64,000 nt of DNA, taken from a virus. Under the pieces are notes generated by a model that searched no databases, was not told the origin of the DNA, and saw nothing but the letters and a program-made list of their open reading frames with translations. Positions 41,962 through 51,183 of the stretch are shown one piece after another. Where the stretch lies: positions 1 through 64,000 of the IMG/VR virus record IMGVR_UViG_3300021961_010841; one strand, given 5' to 3'. Within the stretch, counting starts at the first letter, position 1. Each line of letters starts with the position of its first letter. A program made the position numbers and the translations under genes.

Positions 41962-43169
41962 TAATTTTTCTCCCATGTAAATTTGGTGACCATCTCTGTG
42001 TCGTTGATTGTGTCCTGCCCGTCTACTCCATATTCAGAGACCGGTACAGGATAAAAACAACCCAAATCCAAACCTTCTGCAGACCATTCTATCTCATCCT
42101 GCAGTTGTATTGTTTCCTTAATCCTTTGTGAGTTGGGGTGATCCGGAAAATTGTTGACATATACATATGCCCACCCATTGTGTCCATCCATGCCGTTAAA
42201 TTTTAGCATGTGATAATATTCTAAATCTTTGTAGTCCTTGCGTTGACCTTTGCCATCTAATCCTTTGTTTTTCCTCGCATGCTTCCACATGATCTCATGA
42301 TCGTGCATTGCATCCAGCAAGAACTTGACTGCGTCATGGAAAGTTTGGCCATTGCTATTGCTGTAATCATAAAGATCTTTACCATTCGATCTGTGTATTT
42401 CGGCCACGATTGTTAAAAGATTAAGACCCTTGGAATAGTAGTGCCAACTCCATGCTCCTCTTTGTGCTTCTCTCCACAATGCTCCATCATCATGCAAGTC
42501 GTCTATCGCGAAATGAAATATTTTTTGTCCTTGTTGAAAGTGTTTTGGATCATTGAAAGTGGCTCCGTACAGCACCCTGGTCAATTGAACATCATAGGTA
42601 TGGTTCTGACATCCAAAAATGTCTCCACCTTTACTGCATCTTGACATGGTATATGTGTGATTTGCTTCCCTGTTGATGAATCCAAACAAGTTTTTTGAAC
42701 GAGATCCCAACATTTCTAAAAATATTTCTTGCTGTGTGTCGTCCAAATGACCGTTTGATTGAAGTGCATGATAAGAAAAATACAAAGCAAATATGGCTGG
42801 TTGCAATCTACCTGCGTTGTCTATACCGTCACCACCACCTACACCATTGGCGAATTTTTTATCATTATATAATTCTAAAAGATATCTGATAAATTGATCT
42901 GCATTTTGTTTTGTTGGTTGGCTCCAATAAAAAGAAAGGTTCCTGATTGTGTTTCTATTGACTTTTGCATAATCAAAATCATTTTTTTGTCTCATTGTCA
43001 CCCATTTGAAGTTTTTGTTTGGTGACAACAAATGATCTAATTCCGAAACTTGGAATTGTGCGTTTTCAAGACACCTGGGATTGTGGGTTCCTTGTTTAGG
43101 AAAAATTTGGTATTCACCTGCATGCAGTGGTATGCATATCAATACAAAATATAAAATATATCTTATCAT
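41961..43169 (-). CDS. Secreted PL5-like alginate lyase
   Basis: 402 aa from the ATG at 43169. MIRYILYFVLICIPLHAG is a Sec-type signal peptide. GALWREAQRGAWSWHYYSKG and LLTIVAEIHRSNGKDLY match the all-alpha polysaccharide lyase family 5 pattern (RElaRG..a..Yh ... iAe....G.DLY), and NHTYD stands where NNHxY is expected. PL5 enzymes cleave alginate or similar uronic acid polymers. Export to the periplasm or beyond is predicted, unlike virion depolymerases. Own promoter 6 nt before the ATG. Confidence 0.75.
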   Translation of the reverse strand: MIRYILYFVLICIPLHAGEYQIFPKQGTHNPRCLENAQFQVSELDHLLSPNKNFKWVTMRQKNDFDYAKVNRNTIRNLSFYWSQPTKQNADQFIRYLLELYNDKKFANGVGGGDGIDNAGRLQPAIFALYFSYHALQSNGHLDDTQQEIFLEMLGSRSKNLFGFINREANHTYTMSRCSKGGDIFGCQNHTYDVQLTRVLYGATFNDPKHFQQGQKIFHFAIDDLHDDGALWREAQRGAWSWHYYSKGLNLLTIVAEIHRSNGKDLYDYSNSNGQTFHDAVKFLLDAMHDHEIMWKHARKNKGLDGKGQRKDYKDLEYYHMLKFNGMDGHNGWAYVYVNNFPDHPNSQRIKETIQLQDEIEWSAEGLDLGCFYPVPVSEYGVDGQDTINDTEMVTKFTWEKN

Positions 43170-43175
43170 CCTTTT

Positions 43176-43203
43176 AGTATATTGCAAATTTAAGTTTTGT
43201 CAA
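43176..43203 (-). promoter_or_regulatory. Sigma70-like promoter for the alginate lyase gene
   Basis: TTGACA (43198-43203), 16-nt spacer, TATACT (43176-43181), six nucleotides (AAAAGG), ATG at 43169. Perfect -35. Confidence 0.65.
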
Positions 43204-43207
43204 TGTC

Positions 43208-45892
43208 TTACCAAACATATTTCACACCCAAATTCGCCGTCATCAAGTCATTATCTTCAACAAAAGTGTACCTCGAACTTGCAGAAAAATTCCATGATTC
43301 TGATAGTTGTTTGGAATACGCCAACTCCACTACCTTAGGAACTTCGCTTGATTTTGCCGAAGCAGAACCACTTGTGAATGTGGTCGAGTTGTCGGTCCAA
43401 TTATATGCTGTTGGAAGGGTATAATTGATATCACCGTCGACGACATTCAATTGTTCACCCATTTTGATAATGAATTGATTGTTAATGTTCTGATAGGTCA
43501 TCCCCAAATACCATGATTGTGACTGTATGTTGGAAGATCCAGTGATGTATGAATCATTGGCAGATTTAACGTCCGAATATCCCCTAATAAAACCACTATT
43601 CCATGTCCATTTTTCCGTCACTGAGTAGTTCATGTCTGCCCCAACATAATTTGTGGTGCTGGACTTGATTGCGAATGATCCTTGGAAGGATGATCCCAAC
43701 AGACTGCCGTCCTGTTTCATGCGTCCAAAACTGTATGTGACGTCCAACTTGTCTGAGTGTTCTACTGATTTTCCATACAGCCAATCATCGCCGTTCTCAC
43801 TCATTGCAAACAGCATGCCATCCCCTTGCAGTTTTGTCACTGGTTCATAGTTGACATATTGATTGCCCAGTGCTTGTTCGGTCAATTGAAAGGAAGTGAA
43901 ATTGTCGTCATCGGCATAGTAATCTCTGTTATATGAATCCATCACAACTATGGATGAAACTGCGGATATGTTGTCCAACCCACTCATGGATGAGTCGCCC
44001 ACGATGCCACCTGATATGGCACTGATGGCTCCGGAAGGTTGCACAGCAACTATGTCACCCTGTGGTTTGGTTGCTTCATTCAAATCCACCAATCCGTGTC
44101 CATACACAGCATCAACTCCTGGTGCTCCCAAGTCTCGGGCGGTTGATGTGATTAATCCTACCAGTTGTTCAGGTCTCAGTTGTGGCCATGCCTGTTTCAA
44201 CACAGCGATAGATCCTGTCACATAAGGAGCCGCCATAGAAGTTCCACTCTTGGTGGTTGTGCCACCACCGTTGGCACTGGAAAGAATGTTCACACCTGGT
44301 GCCACCACAAAGAAATCTTTGGTGTTGAAAGTGTCATCACAGCCTGTGGCAACGCCGTCCGTGTACACCACATTGGAACAGATGTGTCCCGCCTTGTTGG
44401 ACCATGAAGCAATTTGATTGTTGGAGTCGACAGCACCCACGATCAACCATTGTCCATTAAGATATAAGTCACCATTCGAATCCACTCTGGTGGCGTAGTG
44501 CGAAGGCATCATGGGGTAATCCATCCCATAGTTGCCTGCGGAGTTCACAATGATCATGCCATTGTCGATCGCTGTCTGATAATTCGACAGTGTGGCATCT
44601 GCAACACCATCCACGGAAGTTTGTCCGGGCAAGTAGTAAGCATCAGTGCTACCAATTTGTGTCAAGATTGTTGTCGATGTGTTAGCGGATAGGTTGGCCA
44701 CAGCGGCGCCTTGATTGCTCAACACCACCATGGCATCATCGAAATAGGAAAATGAACATCTGCCACTGCTCGAACACAATTTTATTGAAATAAGATCAGC
44801 ATCATAGGCCACACCGTGTGTGCCTATGTCATTCTTTGCACCGGCGATGATTCCAGCCACATGCGTGCCGTGACCATTGTCATCTTCTGTGCCAGCAAAT
44901 CTGTAATTGATGGTTGAAAATCTATCAGAATCAAGATCTTCATGGTCAGTGTCTATGCCTGAATCTATCATGCCAACTATCACACCGTCTCCAGTCCAGC
45001 CTCTGGCATAGGCATATGAGGCTCCTATCTGATCCAATGCTGTGCTGTTGTACTCGTCAGTCAAAAATATTTCACCTACGGGCACAGTTGATGTTGCAGT
45101 CAATACTTCTTCCACATCGGCGCTTTCGCTCCAAGTGGTGACTGTTTCTGAAACAGGGTCTGAATCAGTTGATGTTGTTGTGCCATCCGACCAATTAAAA
45201 GTTGTCCTTGTGGCTCTGGTGGTTGTTGTGTGTGTTGGTACTTTGGTTGTGGTGGTCGTGGTTTGATATGTCTTGGTCACTGTGCCGTCCAGTGTAGATT
45301 CCACAACATTTCTTGTGGTGATCGCTGTGGTGATCACACTTTCGCCCACAACCACATCTGTGTTTGTAATTGTCTGAGAAATGCTTGTGCTGACAACAAC
45401 TTTTTGGCCTTGTCCTTGATCTTTGTATAAATCTAATCTTTCTTGGCTTGATAGTGAATCGTCATACTCAACTATCTGTTGCACTGCTATGTATTCTGCT
45501 GACTGATCGTCGAACTGGCCTTGTTCAACTGCCATAGACCATAAACTTTCCTTGCCATCATAATACCTCTTTTTGAATCCTTTCAATGCATAATAGCCTT
45601 GTTCCAAGGTCATACTTTGGCTGTCGATTATTATGTTGACATTTGCCAGCGAACTCGGATCAAAGTTAGGATGCTGTTCCACCCATTGAAATGCTTGATA
45701 GGCTTCATTGATATCTATCTGTTTGTCGTCGGCGATGTCGATCAAAGCACTGACAAATGAATTAGAAACCACATCGGTGCTGATTGAAATATTTGTAGGA
45801 TTTGGAACAGAAATAGAAACAGGTCCTCCCCCACTGCCTCCGCAGTTTGTTAAAAATAGTGATAATAATAGAATACTCACTAATCTTGTCAT
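43208..45892 (-). CDS. Lipoprotein subtilase with autotransporter-like beta-barrel
   Basis: 894 aa. Lipobox LFLTNC (Cys17) then GGSGGG; helical segment to about 160; a Thr/Ser-rich linker to about 270; S8 protease domain with catalytic D310 (GMIDSGID), H341 (NGHGTHVAG), oxyanion N454 (SAGN) and S552 (SGTSMAAP). From about 640 a beta-rich domain of amphipathic strands ends in LGVKYVW, an autotransporter-like barrel with terminal aromatic residue. It should sit at the outer membrane and cleave surface proteins. All catalytic residues are intact. A bacterial-type gene unusual for a lytic phage. Confidence 0.85.
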   Translation of the reverse strand: MTRLVSILLLSLFLTNCGGSGGGPVSISVPNPTNISISTDVVSNSFVSALIDIADDKQIDINEAYQAFQWVEQHPNFDPSSLANVNIIIDSQSMTLEQGYYALKGFKKRYYDGKESLWSMAVEQGQFDDQSAEYIAVQQIVEYDDSLSSQERLDLYKDQGQGQKVVVSTSISQTITNTDVVVGESVITTAITTRNVVESTLDGTVTKTYQTTTTTTKVPTHTTTTRATRTTFNWSDGTTTSTDSDPVSETVTTWSESADVEEVLTATSTVPVGEIFLTDEYNSTALDQIGASYAYARGWTGDGVIVGMIDSGIDTDHEDLDSDRFSTINYRFAGTEDDNGHGTHVAGIIAGAKNDIGTHGVAYDADLISIKLCSSSGRCSFSYFDDAMVVLSNQGAAVANLSANTSTTILTQIGSTDAYYLPGQTSVDGVADATLSNYQTAIDNGMIIVNSAGNYGMDYPMMPSHYATRVDSNGDLYLNGQWLIVGAVDSNNQIASWSNKAGHICSNVVYTDGVATGCDDTFNTKDFFVVAPGVNILSSANGGGTTTKSGTSMAAPYVTGSIAVLKQAWPQLRPEQLVGLITSTARDLGAPGVDAVYGHGLVDLNEATKPQGDIVAVQPSGAISAISGGIVGDSSMSGLDNISAVSSIVVMDSYNRDYYADDDNFTSFQLTEQALGNQYVNYEPVTKLQGDGMLFAMSENGDDWLYGKSVEHSDKLDVTYSFGRMKQDGSLLGSSFQGSFAIKSSTTNYVGADMNYSVTEKWTWNSGFIRGYSDVKSANDSYITGSSNIQSQSWYLGMTYQNINNQFIIKMGEQLNVVDGDINYTLPTAYNWTDNSTTFTSGSASAKSSEVPKVVELAYSKQLSESWNFSASSRYTFVEDNDLMTANLGVKYVW

Positions 45893-45898
45893 ACGTAT

Positions 45899-45926
45899 AT
45901 TGTAATACAGATTAGTGATCTGTCAA
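45899..45926 (-). promoter_or_regulatory. Sigma70-like promoter for the subtilase gene
   Basis: TTGACA (45921-45926), 16-nt spacer, TACAAT (45899-45904), six nucleotides (ATACGT), ATG at 45892. The spacer holds an inverted repeat, GATCACTAATCTGTATT-like, that could be an operator, but this is weak. Confidence 0.6.
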
Positions 45927-45940
45927 TGTGGTAAAACCCG

Positions 45941-46285
45941 CTATTTTTGGAAGCCTACAGTGTCTCTCTTGATGTCTTTTTCCGGAAATTCTGCCCAATA
46001 TAGTTCATACGCCACAGAGTCTTCCAAACACTCAAATTGGTGTAGGAGTCCTGGTTTTACTTTGGTGTAATCACCCGCTTTTAATACAGTTTCATCACAT
46101 AGATCATAGTCTGATTGCCAAACTCTAATCATTAGTGATCCAGATTCGACAAAGAATCCATTCCACTTAAATTCGTGTAGATGTTTAGAACATACTCCGC
46201 CTTTTTTGGTTACAATTCTGTGGAATTCGAGAACGCCGTTGCGTTCCACTAATTCAGTGGTTCCCCATACTTTTCCTGCTATCAT
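45941..46285 (-). CDS. Cupin-domain protein
   Basis: 114 aa. SKHLHEFKWNGFFVESGSL supplies the first cupin motif (H-x-H, Glu) and KPGLLHQFE the second. Single-domain cupins of this kind are often sugar isomerases or epimerases. No close partner gene is seen. Confidence 0.68.
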   Translation of the reverse strand: MIAGKVWGTTELVERNGVLEFHRIVTKKGGVCSKHLHEFKWNGFFVESGSLMIRVWQSDYDLCDETVLKAGDYTKVKPGLLHQFECLEDSVAYELYWAEFPEKDIKRDTVGFQK

Positions 46286-46305
46286 GCAGTTAGTTATAAT
46301 GGAAT

Positions 46306-46653
46306 TTAATAATTAAGTAAAATTTTGGTTACGGATCCTGTGGTAACATCAACCACTGATCTGATCCATACAAAATTGCCTGTGAAATTCTTATAGGTAG
46401 TTGCCACGACGCTGGATCCATCCCCCACCGAGGTTCCGTCTATGTCGAACCAATCTGTGGACGCAGGATCAGAGGCCAACGAGGCTTGCAGTTTGATGGT
46501 TCCTACGAAATCAGAAGAACAAATGTATGCCACAGTGTGCAGTCCATCGGCATTGCCATAGTATCCATCTGCTTTAACTTTGTCTGATACTGTTGATGCT
46601 GACGAATCGCTTGCATCAACTTGGCTTTGAATGGTGATTGCTGTTACGGGCAT
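46306..46653 (-). CDS. Virion structural protein (late)
   Basis: 115 aa, beta-rich and Thr/Ser/Val-rich (SSDFVGTIKLQASLASDP, WFDIDG), as in phage decoration proteins. AATAAATA stands five nt before the ATG. Confidence 0.6.
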   Translation of the reverse strand: MPVTAITIQSQVDASDSSASTVSDKVKADGYYGNADGLHTVAYICSSDFVGTIKLQASLASDPASTDWFDIDGTSVGDGSSVVATTYKNFTGNFVWIRSVVDVTTGSVTKILLNY

Positions 46654-46658
46654 GTGTA

Positions 46659-46666
46659 TATTTATT
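46659..46666 (-). promoter_or_regulatory. Late-promoter-like AATAAATA
   Basis: Seven of eight bases of TATAAATA, five nucleotides (TACAC) before the ATG at 46653, overlapping the upstream stop. Confidence 0.5.
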
Positions 46667-46946
46667 AGGCTATTTCAGGAAATAGTCTTCTAATAGTGGG
46701 CTCATCCATGCCGTTTACTGCGTGTACCTTGGCAGAGCCTACGACATATTCTTTTAGATTCTCAGGATCACATCCTTTGATGTAAATCGTTCCCTTGGGG
46801 GTGATGGCGCTGTCCTCGAAAAGGATGTCCTTCTTGAGTATGACCGGTGATCCTCCCAAACCATGCGATTGTATGGTAGCGTTAATCATGGAATTGGTTT
46901 TGATGTATTCATGTTCTATCATGAACTTTAATATTCTATTTTTCAT
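46665..46946 (-). CDS. Hypothetical protein
   Basis: 93 aa, mixed alpha/beta, no family recognised. AAGGAG 6 nt before the ATG, so this gene has an ordinary ribosome site. Confidence 0.6.
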   Translation of the reverse strand: MKNRILKFMIEHEYIKTNSMINATIQSHGLGGSPVILKKDILFEDSAITPKGTIYIKGCDPENLKEYVVGSAKVHAVNGMDEPTIRRLFPEIA

Positions 46947-46965
46947 TTATTCTCCTTGATTCTTT

Positions 46966-47217
46966 TTATACTATTTCTTCTATTATTCCTAATGCTTCTG
47001 CAACAAAAAGTGTCACACCGGACCACATCATTAGGAATCCAACTTCGGTTATAAAAAAGTCGGTGTAGACTATTTCGCCACTCCATAATCTGTAACCTGC
47101 ATATGCCAACAAAAATGAGGCAACAAATCTAAACATGCTTTTGACTATGCTGACATAGAAGTGTCCTTGTCCCGGATCTTTACTGGCTGGTATGATAATT
47201 TTTTCTGGTATTGGCAT
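46966..47217 (-). CDS. Small membrane protein
   Basis: 83 aa with two hydrophobic segments (FRFVASFLLAYAGYRLW and VGFLMMWSGVTLFVAEAL). Shine-Dalgarno AAGGAG upstream. It follows the ClpA-like gene closely. Function unknown. Confidence 0.6.
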   Translation of the reverse strand: MPIPEKIIIPASKDPGQGHFYVSIVKSMFRFVASFLLAYAGYRLWSGEIVYTDFFITEVGFLMMWSGVTLFVAEALGIIEEIV

Positions 47218-47226
47218 TGTTTCTCC

Positions 47227-49449
47227 TTATTTTGATATTGTAAAATCCTTTTCATCCTTGTCATAACTCACTGTGAGATCTGTGTGCGATATGCCTTCGA
47301 ATAATATTTTTTTAGATAAAGGCAATTTAATTCGTGTGTTGATCACCCTCTGTAATGGTCTCGCCCCCATCTTTGAATCGAATCCTTCTTCGACTAATTG
47401 TTCTTTTGCCGTATCATCAAGCCTTATTGATATGGATTTGTCTTTCATCTGGTTGTTCAACTCATTAATAAATTTATCAATTATATCGAACATGACAGGT
47501 TTTTCAAGTGCCTTGAATCTCAACACAGCATCCAGTCTATTTCTGAATTCAGGTGAGAAGTAAGCATTTATATCAACTGCTCCATCATGGTTTGTGTTCT
47601 CCATGAATCCGAGTGTGTTGGACTGCATATCTTCAGCACCAAGGTTGGATGTCAACAGTATGATAGAATTAGCGAGATTTACTTTTTTGCCGTTGGACGA
47701 TGTGATAGTTGCGTCATCCATGGCTTGTAGTAATATTGTCATCACATCTCTGTGTGCTTTCTCAACTTCATCGAACAATATCACTGCGTTAGGATGTTTT
47801 TCTAATTCGTTTATCAATTGTCCTGATCCGGTTTGTCCATCATCGTATCCTACATATCCTGGAGGAGCACCGATCAGTTTGGCCACTGAGTGCTTCTCTT
47901 GGTACTCCGACATGTCGAATTTCAATAGTGGAAGATTCAACCCGTCTGCTAATTTCCTTGCTGTTTCGGTCTTACCACAACCTGTTGGACCCACACACAA
48001 GAAAGAGCCTATCGGTTTGTTTTCTTGCTTCAATCCTGCTTGTGCTACCAAGACAGTGTCCACCATCTTGTCTATCACTTCATCTTGCCCGAACACCTGT
48101 GTCTTGATGTGTTCGGAAAGATTCTCCATGGATTCAGTTTTGGTTTGCACTATGGATTCGAATTTGATTCCTGATATTTTAGAAACTTGTTCTTGCACAT
48201 CCTTTAGTTGAACATCTTTGAAGGCATCGAATATCTTTGCTTTGGCGCATGCCCTGTCCAGCACATCGATCGACTTGTCCGGCAGTTGCCTATCAGTGAT
48301 GTATTTCACACTCAAGTCGACGCTTGCTTCGATGGCTGTGTCATCTACCTGCACATTATGGAATCTAACAAATTCATCTTTTAGACCATACATAATCTGT
48401 TTGGCATGTTCTATCGACGGTTCCTCAATGTTGACTTTGGCGAATCTTCTCATTAATGCACGATCCTTTTCGAAATGCTTTCTGTATTCTTCCCAAGTTG
48501 TCGAAGCAATAACTTTTAAATCTCCCCTTGCCAAGTGTGGCTTTAGCAAATTGGCAAGGTCGACACCACCTTGTCCACCAGATCCTGCACCATGCATCAT
48601 GTGTGCTTCATCTATAAACATGATTGCTTTGTTATTTTTTTCTAACACACCTAACAAAACTTTTAAACGTTCTTCAAAATCTCCCCTGTACTTGGAACCT
48701 GCTATCAATGATCCCACATCCACAGAATAAATGGTATGGTCCTTGATCACTTCTGGAACCTGATTGTTCACTATCATGTGTGCAAGGCCTTCAGCAACAG
48801 CAGTCTTACCTACACCAGGATCACCGATCATGATCACATTGTTCTTGATCTTTCTTCCTAATACCAGAGTAATTTCGTCTATTATGTCTTGTCTTCCTAT
48901 GCAAGTGAACGTTTTGTTTGCTTTAGCCTGTTCATTCAAATTGACTGTGTATTGTTTCAAAATCTTTGACGCTTGTTTCGAAGACACATGACTGGCGGTT
49001 TCTTCTCCAAGATCCGATCCGACTTCTGTCATGTAATCCACAACTATTTTTTTAGTGAGTCCATTCTTTAAAAGATAAAACACGGCATGTGAATTAGTTT
49101 CTGAGTACATGGATGATAGTAGGTGTAGACTGCTCACCGCTTCATGACCTGCGAAGATGGCGTGTGTGAATGCTCTGTTGACCATACGATCTATGGCCGC
49201 AGTCCTTTTAGGGTAAACATCGTCTTTGACTTTGATTTCGTTGAGTTTAGTTTCGATATGGCTTTTCAGATCAGTTATAAGGTCACCGTATTTGATTTTT
49301 TTCGCTTGTTTACAAAGATTAGCAATCTCCTCATCCGACACTATGGACAACAGCAAGTGCTCTAATGTGATGTATTCGTGCTTGTGTTTCCTTGCTTCTT
49401 TGACTGCATCGTCAAACAAACTCTTTAACTTATCATCTGGTTCTATCAT
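47227..49449 (-). CDS. clpA: ClpA-like AAA+ unfoldase
   Basis: 740 aa (E. coli ClpA is 758). Clp N-domain to about 140, first AAA+ with Walker A GDPGVGKT (209-216) and MFIDEAH, second with GPTGCGKT (487-494) and ILFDEVEKAHRDV. No ClpB middle domain. N-T-L-G-F-M at 611-616 stands where ClpA has its IGL ClpP-binding loop, and LGF satisfies the [LIV]-G-[FL] rule, so docking to host ClpP is plausible. Its gene overlaps the peptide deformylase gene. Confidence 0.92.
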   Translation of the reverse strand: MIEPDDKLKSLFDDAVKEARKHKHEYITLEHLLLSIVSDEEIANLCKQAKKIKYGDLITDLKSHIETKLNEIKVKDDVYPKRTAAIDRMVNRAFTHAIFAGHEAVSSLHLLSSMYSETNSHAVFYLLKNGLTKKIVVDYMTEVGSDLGEETASHVSSKQASKILKQYTVNLNEQAKANKTFTCIGRQDIIDEITLVLGRKIKNNVIMIGDPGVGKTAVAEGLAHMIVNNQVPEVIKDHTIYSVDVGSLIAGSKYRGDFEERLKVLLGVLEKNNKAIMFIDEAHMMHGAGSGGQGGVDLANLLKPHLARGDLKVIASTTWEEYRKHFEKDRALMRRFAKVNIEEPSIEHAKQIMYGLKDEFVRFHNVQVDDTAIEASVDLSVKYITDRQLPDKSIDVLDRACAKAKIFDAFKDVQLKDVQEQVSKISGIKFESIVQTKTESMENLSEHIKTQVFGQDEVIDKMVDTVLVAQAGLKQENKPIGSFLCVGPTGCGKTETARKLADGLNLPLLKFDMSEYQEKHSVAKLIGAPPGYVGYDDGQTGSGQLINELEKHPNAVILFDEVEKAHRDVMTILLQAMDDATITSSNGKKVNLANSIILLTSNLGAEDMQSNTLGFMENTNHDGAVDINAYFSPEFRNRLDAVLRFKALEKPVMFDIIDKFINELNNQMKDKSISIRLDDTAKEQLVEEGFDSKMGARPLQRVINTRIKLPLSKKILFEGISHTDLTVSYDKDEKDFTISK

Positions 49450-49945
49450 TTAACTTACCTTGTTTCTTTTTTGCCCTTTCGTATTTAAATTTGCTCACTC
49501 TATCGATAAAGAGTTTTCCATCCAAGTGATCGATTTCATGCTGTATACATTTTGCCCATATATTCGTGAATCTGTCAACTGATTTCTTTAATTGTTCATC
49601 ATACCATTCTACCACTACCCATTCTGGACGTTCCACTGTCATGAAAAGATTTGGAAATGACAGGCATCCTTCTTCGGTCAGTGTGGTGGTCTTGGAAAAT
49701 TCAACAACTTTGGGATTGATAAATGACTTGCGTTCTCTCATCACAAACATCCTTATGCCAACGGAGACTTGATTAGCGGCCAACCCAAGTCCGCCTGCGG
49801 CTTCCATAGTGGTGTGCATGAGGTTGGCGATCTTGTCCCATTCTAAATCTTGTTTGAGATCTGTTTCGGGAATGACTTGACGCAGTGCGTCATGAGGATG
49901 CAGATTTAGTTTAAGAATATGTTTCTGAGATTCTTCTGATGTCAT
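49433..49945 (-). CDS. def: Peptide deformylase
   Basis: 170 aa. All three motifs are present: GLGLAANQ (52-59), EEGCLS (91-96, metal ligand C94) and QHEIDH (135-140). It removes the formyl group from new proteins. Marine phages often carry short versions; this one has an additional N-terminal stretch and a basic C-terminus. It overlaps the ClpA-like gene and the J-protein gene. Confidence 0.92.
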   Translation of the reverse strand: MTSEESQKHILKLNLHPHDALRQVIPETDLKQDLEWDKIANLMHTTMEAAGGLGLAANQVSVGIRMFVMRERKSFINPKVVEFSKTTTLTEEGCLSFPNLFMTVERPEWVVVEWYDEQLKKSVDRFTNIWAKCIQHEIDHLDGKLFIDRVSKFKYERAKKKQGKLNDRTR

Positions 49946-50735
49946 CTTTTTCCCTTTCTGTTAAACTTGTCGGTATGCTTACATTTATATGGATGTACAA
50001 ATGTCCTACTTGATTGCTGGAATTTACCATTCCATGTTCGGGTATTCTCATGGTTGTGCCTGGCTGTGTTCCAGGAGGTATTTTTAATGTTATTTTTGAT
50101 TTGTCCAAATGTGTGATCACTAACTTGGTTCCTAATATTGCGTCGAAACAATTAACAGTCTGTTCCATGTGCAGATCTAATTTACTTCTTTTGAAGACAG
50201 GATGCGGAGACACATACACTTTTATCAAAAGATCCCCGGCCGGCGCCTCCTTGATTTCACTGCTTCCTAATCCTTTGTATCGTATTGTTTGCCCCGAATC
50301 TATGCCACGTGGAATATCTACTGATATCTTTTTTGGTAGTTGATCCAAATTGAAAAGTTTTTTTGCGCCATGATAGGAGTCTTCAAGGCTTATTTCCAGA
50401 TTGACTTGAATGTTTTTATTGCTGGGCCTTCTCGAGTATCTCCTTTGTTGCCTGAATCCGTCACCAAAGAATTGTGCAAACATATCCTGCATGTCAAAGG
50501 GGTCGCCCTGCGAAAAGTTGAAATTAAATCCATCGCCGCCGAATCTTTTGGATGCTTCGAACTGCTGGCGTTTTTCAGCAGTTTTTATCTTATCGTAGGC
50601 TTCGTTGATTTCTTTGAATTTGTTTTCATCTCCGCCACGGTCGGGATGATATTTGACAGCCAGTTTCCTGAATGCTTGTTTGATGTCTTGGTCAGATGCA
50701 GATTGGTCAACGCCTAATACCGTGTAAGGATCCAT
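49911..50735 (-). CDS. DnaJ/CbpA-type J-domain cochaperone
   Basis: 274 aa from the second ATG (MDPYTVLGVDQSA). The J domain has the HPD motif (KYHPDRGG); a Gly/Phe segment follows (GGDGFNFNFSQGDPF); then two CTD-like domains (DIPRGIDSGQTIRYKG, IPPGTQPGTTMRIPEHG) without the zinc finger, as in CbpA. It would recruit host DnaK. The start is set at 50735 because the promoter -10 abuts the ATG at 50741. Confidence 0.9.
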   Translation of the reverse strand: MDPYTVLGVDQSASDQDIKQAFRKLAVKYHPDRGGDENKFKEINEAYDKIKTAEKRQQFEASKRFGGDGFNFNFSQGDPFDMQDMFAQFFGDGFRQQRRYSRRPSNKNIQVNLEISLEDSYHGAKKLFNLDQLPKKISVDIPRGIDSGQTIRYKGLGSSEIKEAPAGDLLIKVYVSPHPVFKRSKLDLHMEQTVNCFDAILGTKLVITHLDKSKITLKIPPGTQPGTTMRIPEHGMVNSSNQVGHLYIHINVSIPTSLTEREKDDIRRISETYS

Positions 50736-50741
50736 ATCCAT

Positions 50742-50769
50742 AGTATATTATATAATGTTGATTTGTCAA
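50742..50769 (-). promoter_or_regulatory. Sigma70-like promoter for J-protein, deformylase and ClpA
   Basis: TTGACA (50764-50769), 16-nt spacer, TATACT (50742-50747). The -10 touches the ATG at 50741 but is six nucleotides from the ATG at 50735, the same spacing seen at five other promoters. Confidence 0.65.
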
Positions 50770-50779
50770 ATGACAAGTG

Positions 50780-51169
50780 CTACTTGTCGTGCTTTTTAGA
50801 AGAGCCTGTGTATAAACCAAACCAAGCCGCACCGGCACCAACTACAATTGATACCAATCCTGACTGTTCCATGGTTGGATCTGCAAGGTTCATGTACCAA
50901 ACAACTACTCTGTATAACAAATAAATGTAAGTGGTAATAAAAATTCTCGGAAATATTCTCCATGAGTCTACAGCACGAGCAAGATGAATTAATTTAGCAT
51001 AAGGATTTGGGCCAAGATCCTTCACAGATGTATCCACTTCCAGTTCAACAGACACTTTCTTAGAAGTTGTCTTTTGGTCGACGGGCGCCACTATCTTGTC
51101 TTCCTTGAGTGTGTCCTTTTCAATGTCGTCGAAAACGTTCAGTTCGTCATCTTTGATATCTTGTGCCAT
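50780..51169 (-). CDS. Membrane protein, candidate holin
   Basis: 129 aa: acidic N-terminal 60 residues, then two hydrophobic segments (IFITTYIYLLYRVVVWYM and LVSIVVGAGAAWFGLYTG) with a short loop and basic end. Layout and position near spanin and endolysin genes suit a holin, not proven. Late element GTTAAATA six nt before the ATG. Confidence 0.55.
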   Translation of the reverse strand: MAQDIKDDELNVFDDIEKDTLKEDKIVAPVDQKTTSKKVSVELEVDTSVKDLGPNPYAKLIHLARAVDSWRIFPRIFITTYIYLLYRVVVWYMNLADPTMEQSGLVSIVVGAGAAWFGLYTGSSKKHDK

Positions 51170-51175
51170 TTTTGA

Positions 51176-51183
51176 TATTTAAC
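51176..51183 (-). promoter_or_regulatory. Late-promoter-like GTTAAATA
   Basis: Six of eight bases of TATAAATA, six nucleotides (TCAAAA) before the ATG at 51169, overlapping the stop of the 53-aa gene. Confidence 0.4.

Noticed and set aside
47594-48211. 205-aa plus-strand frame opposite the ClpA-like gene
   Set aside because: Antisense shadow of the second AAA+ domain.
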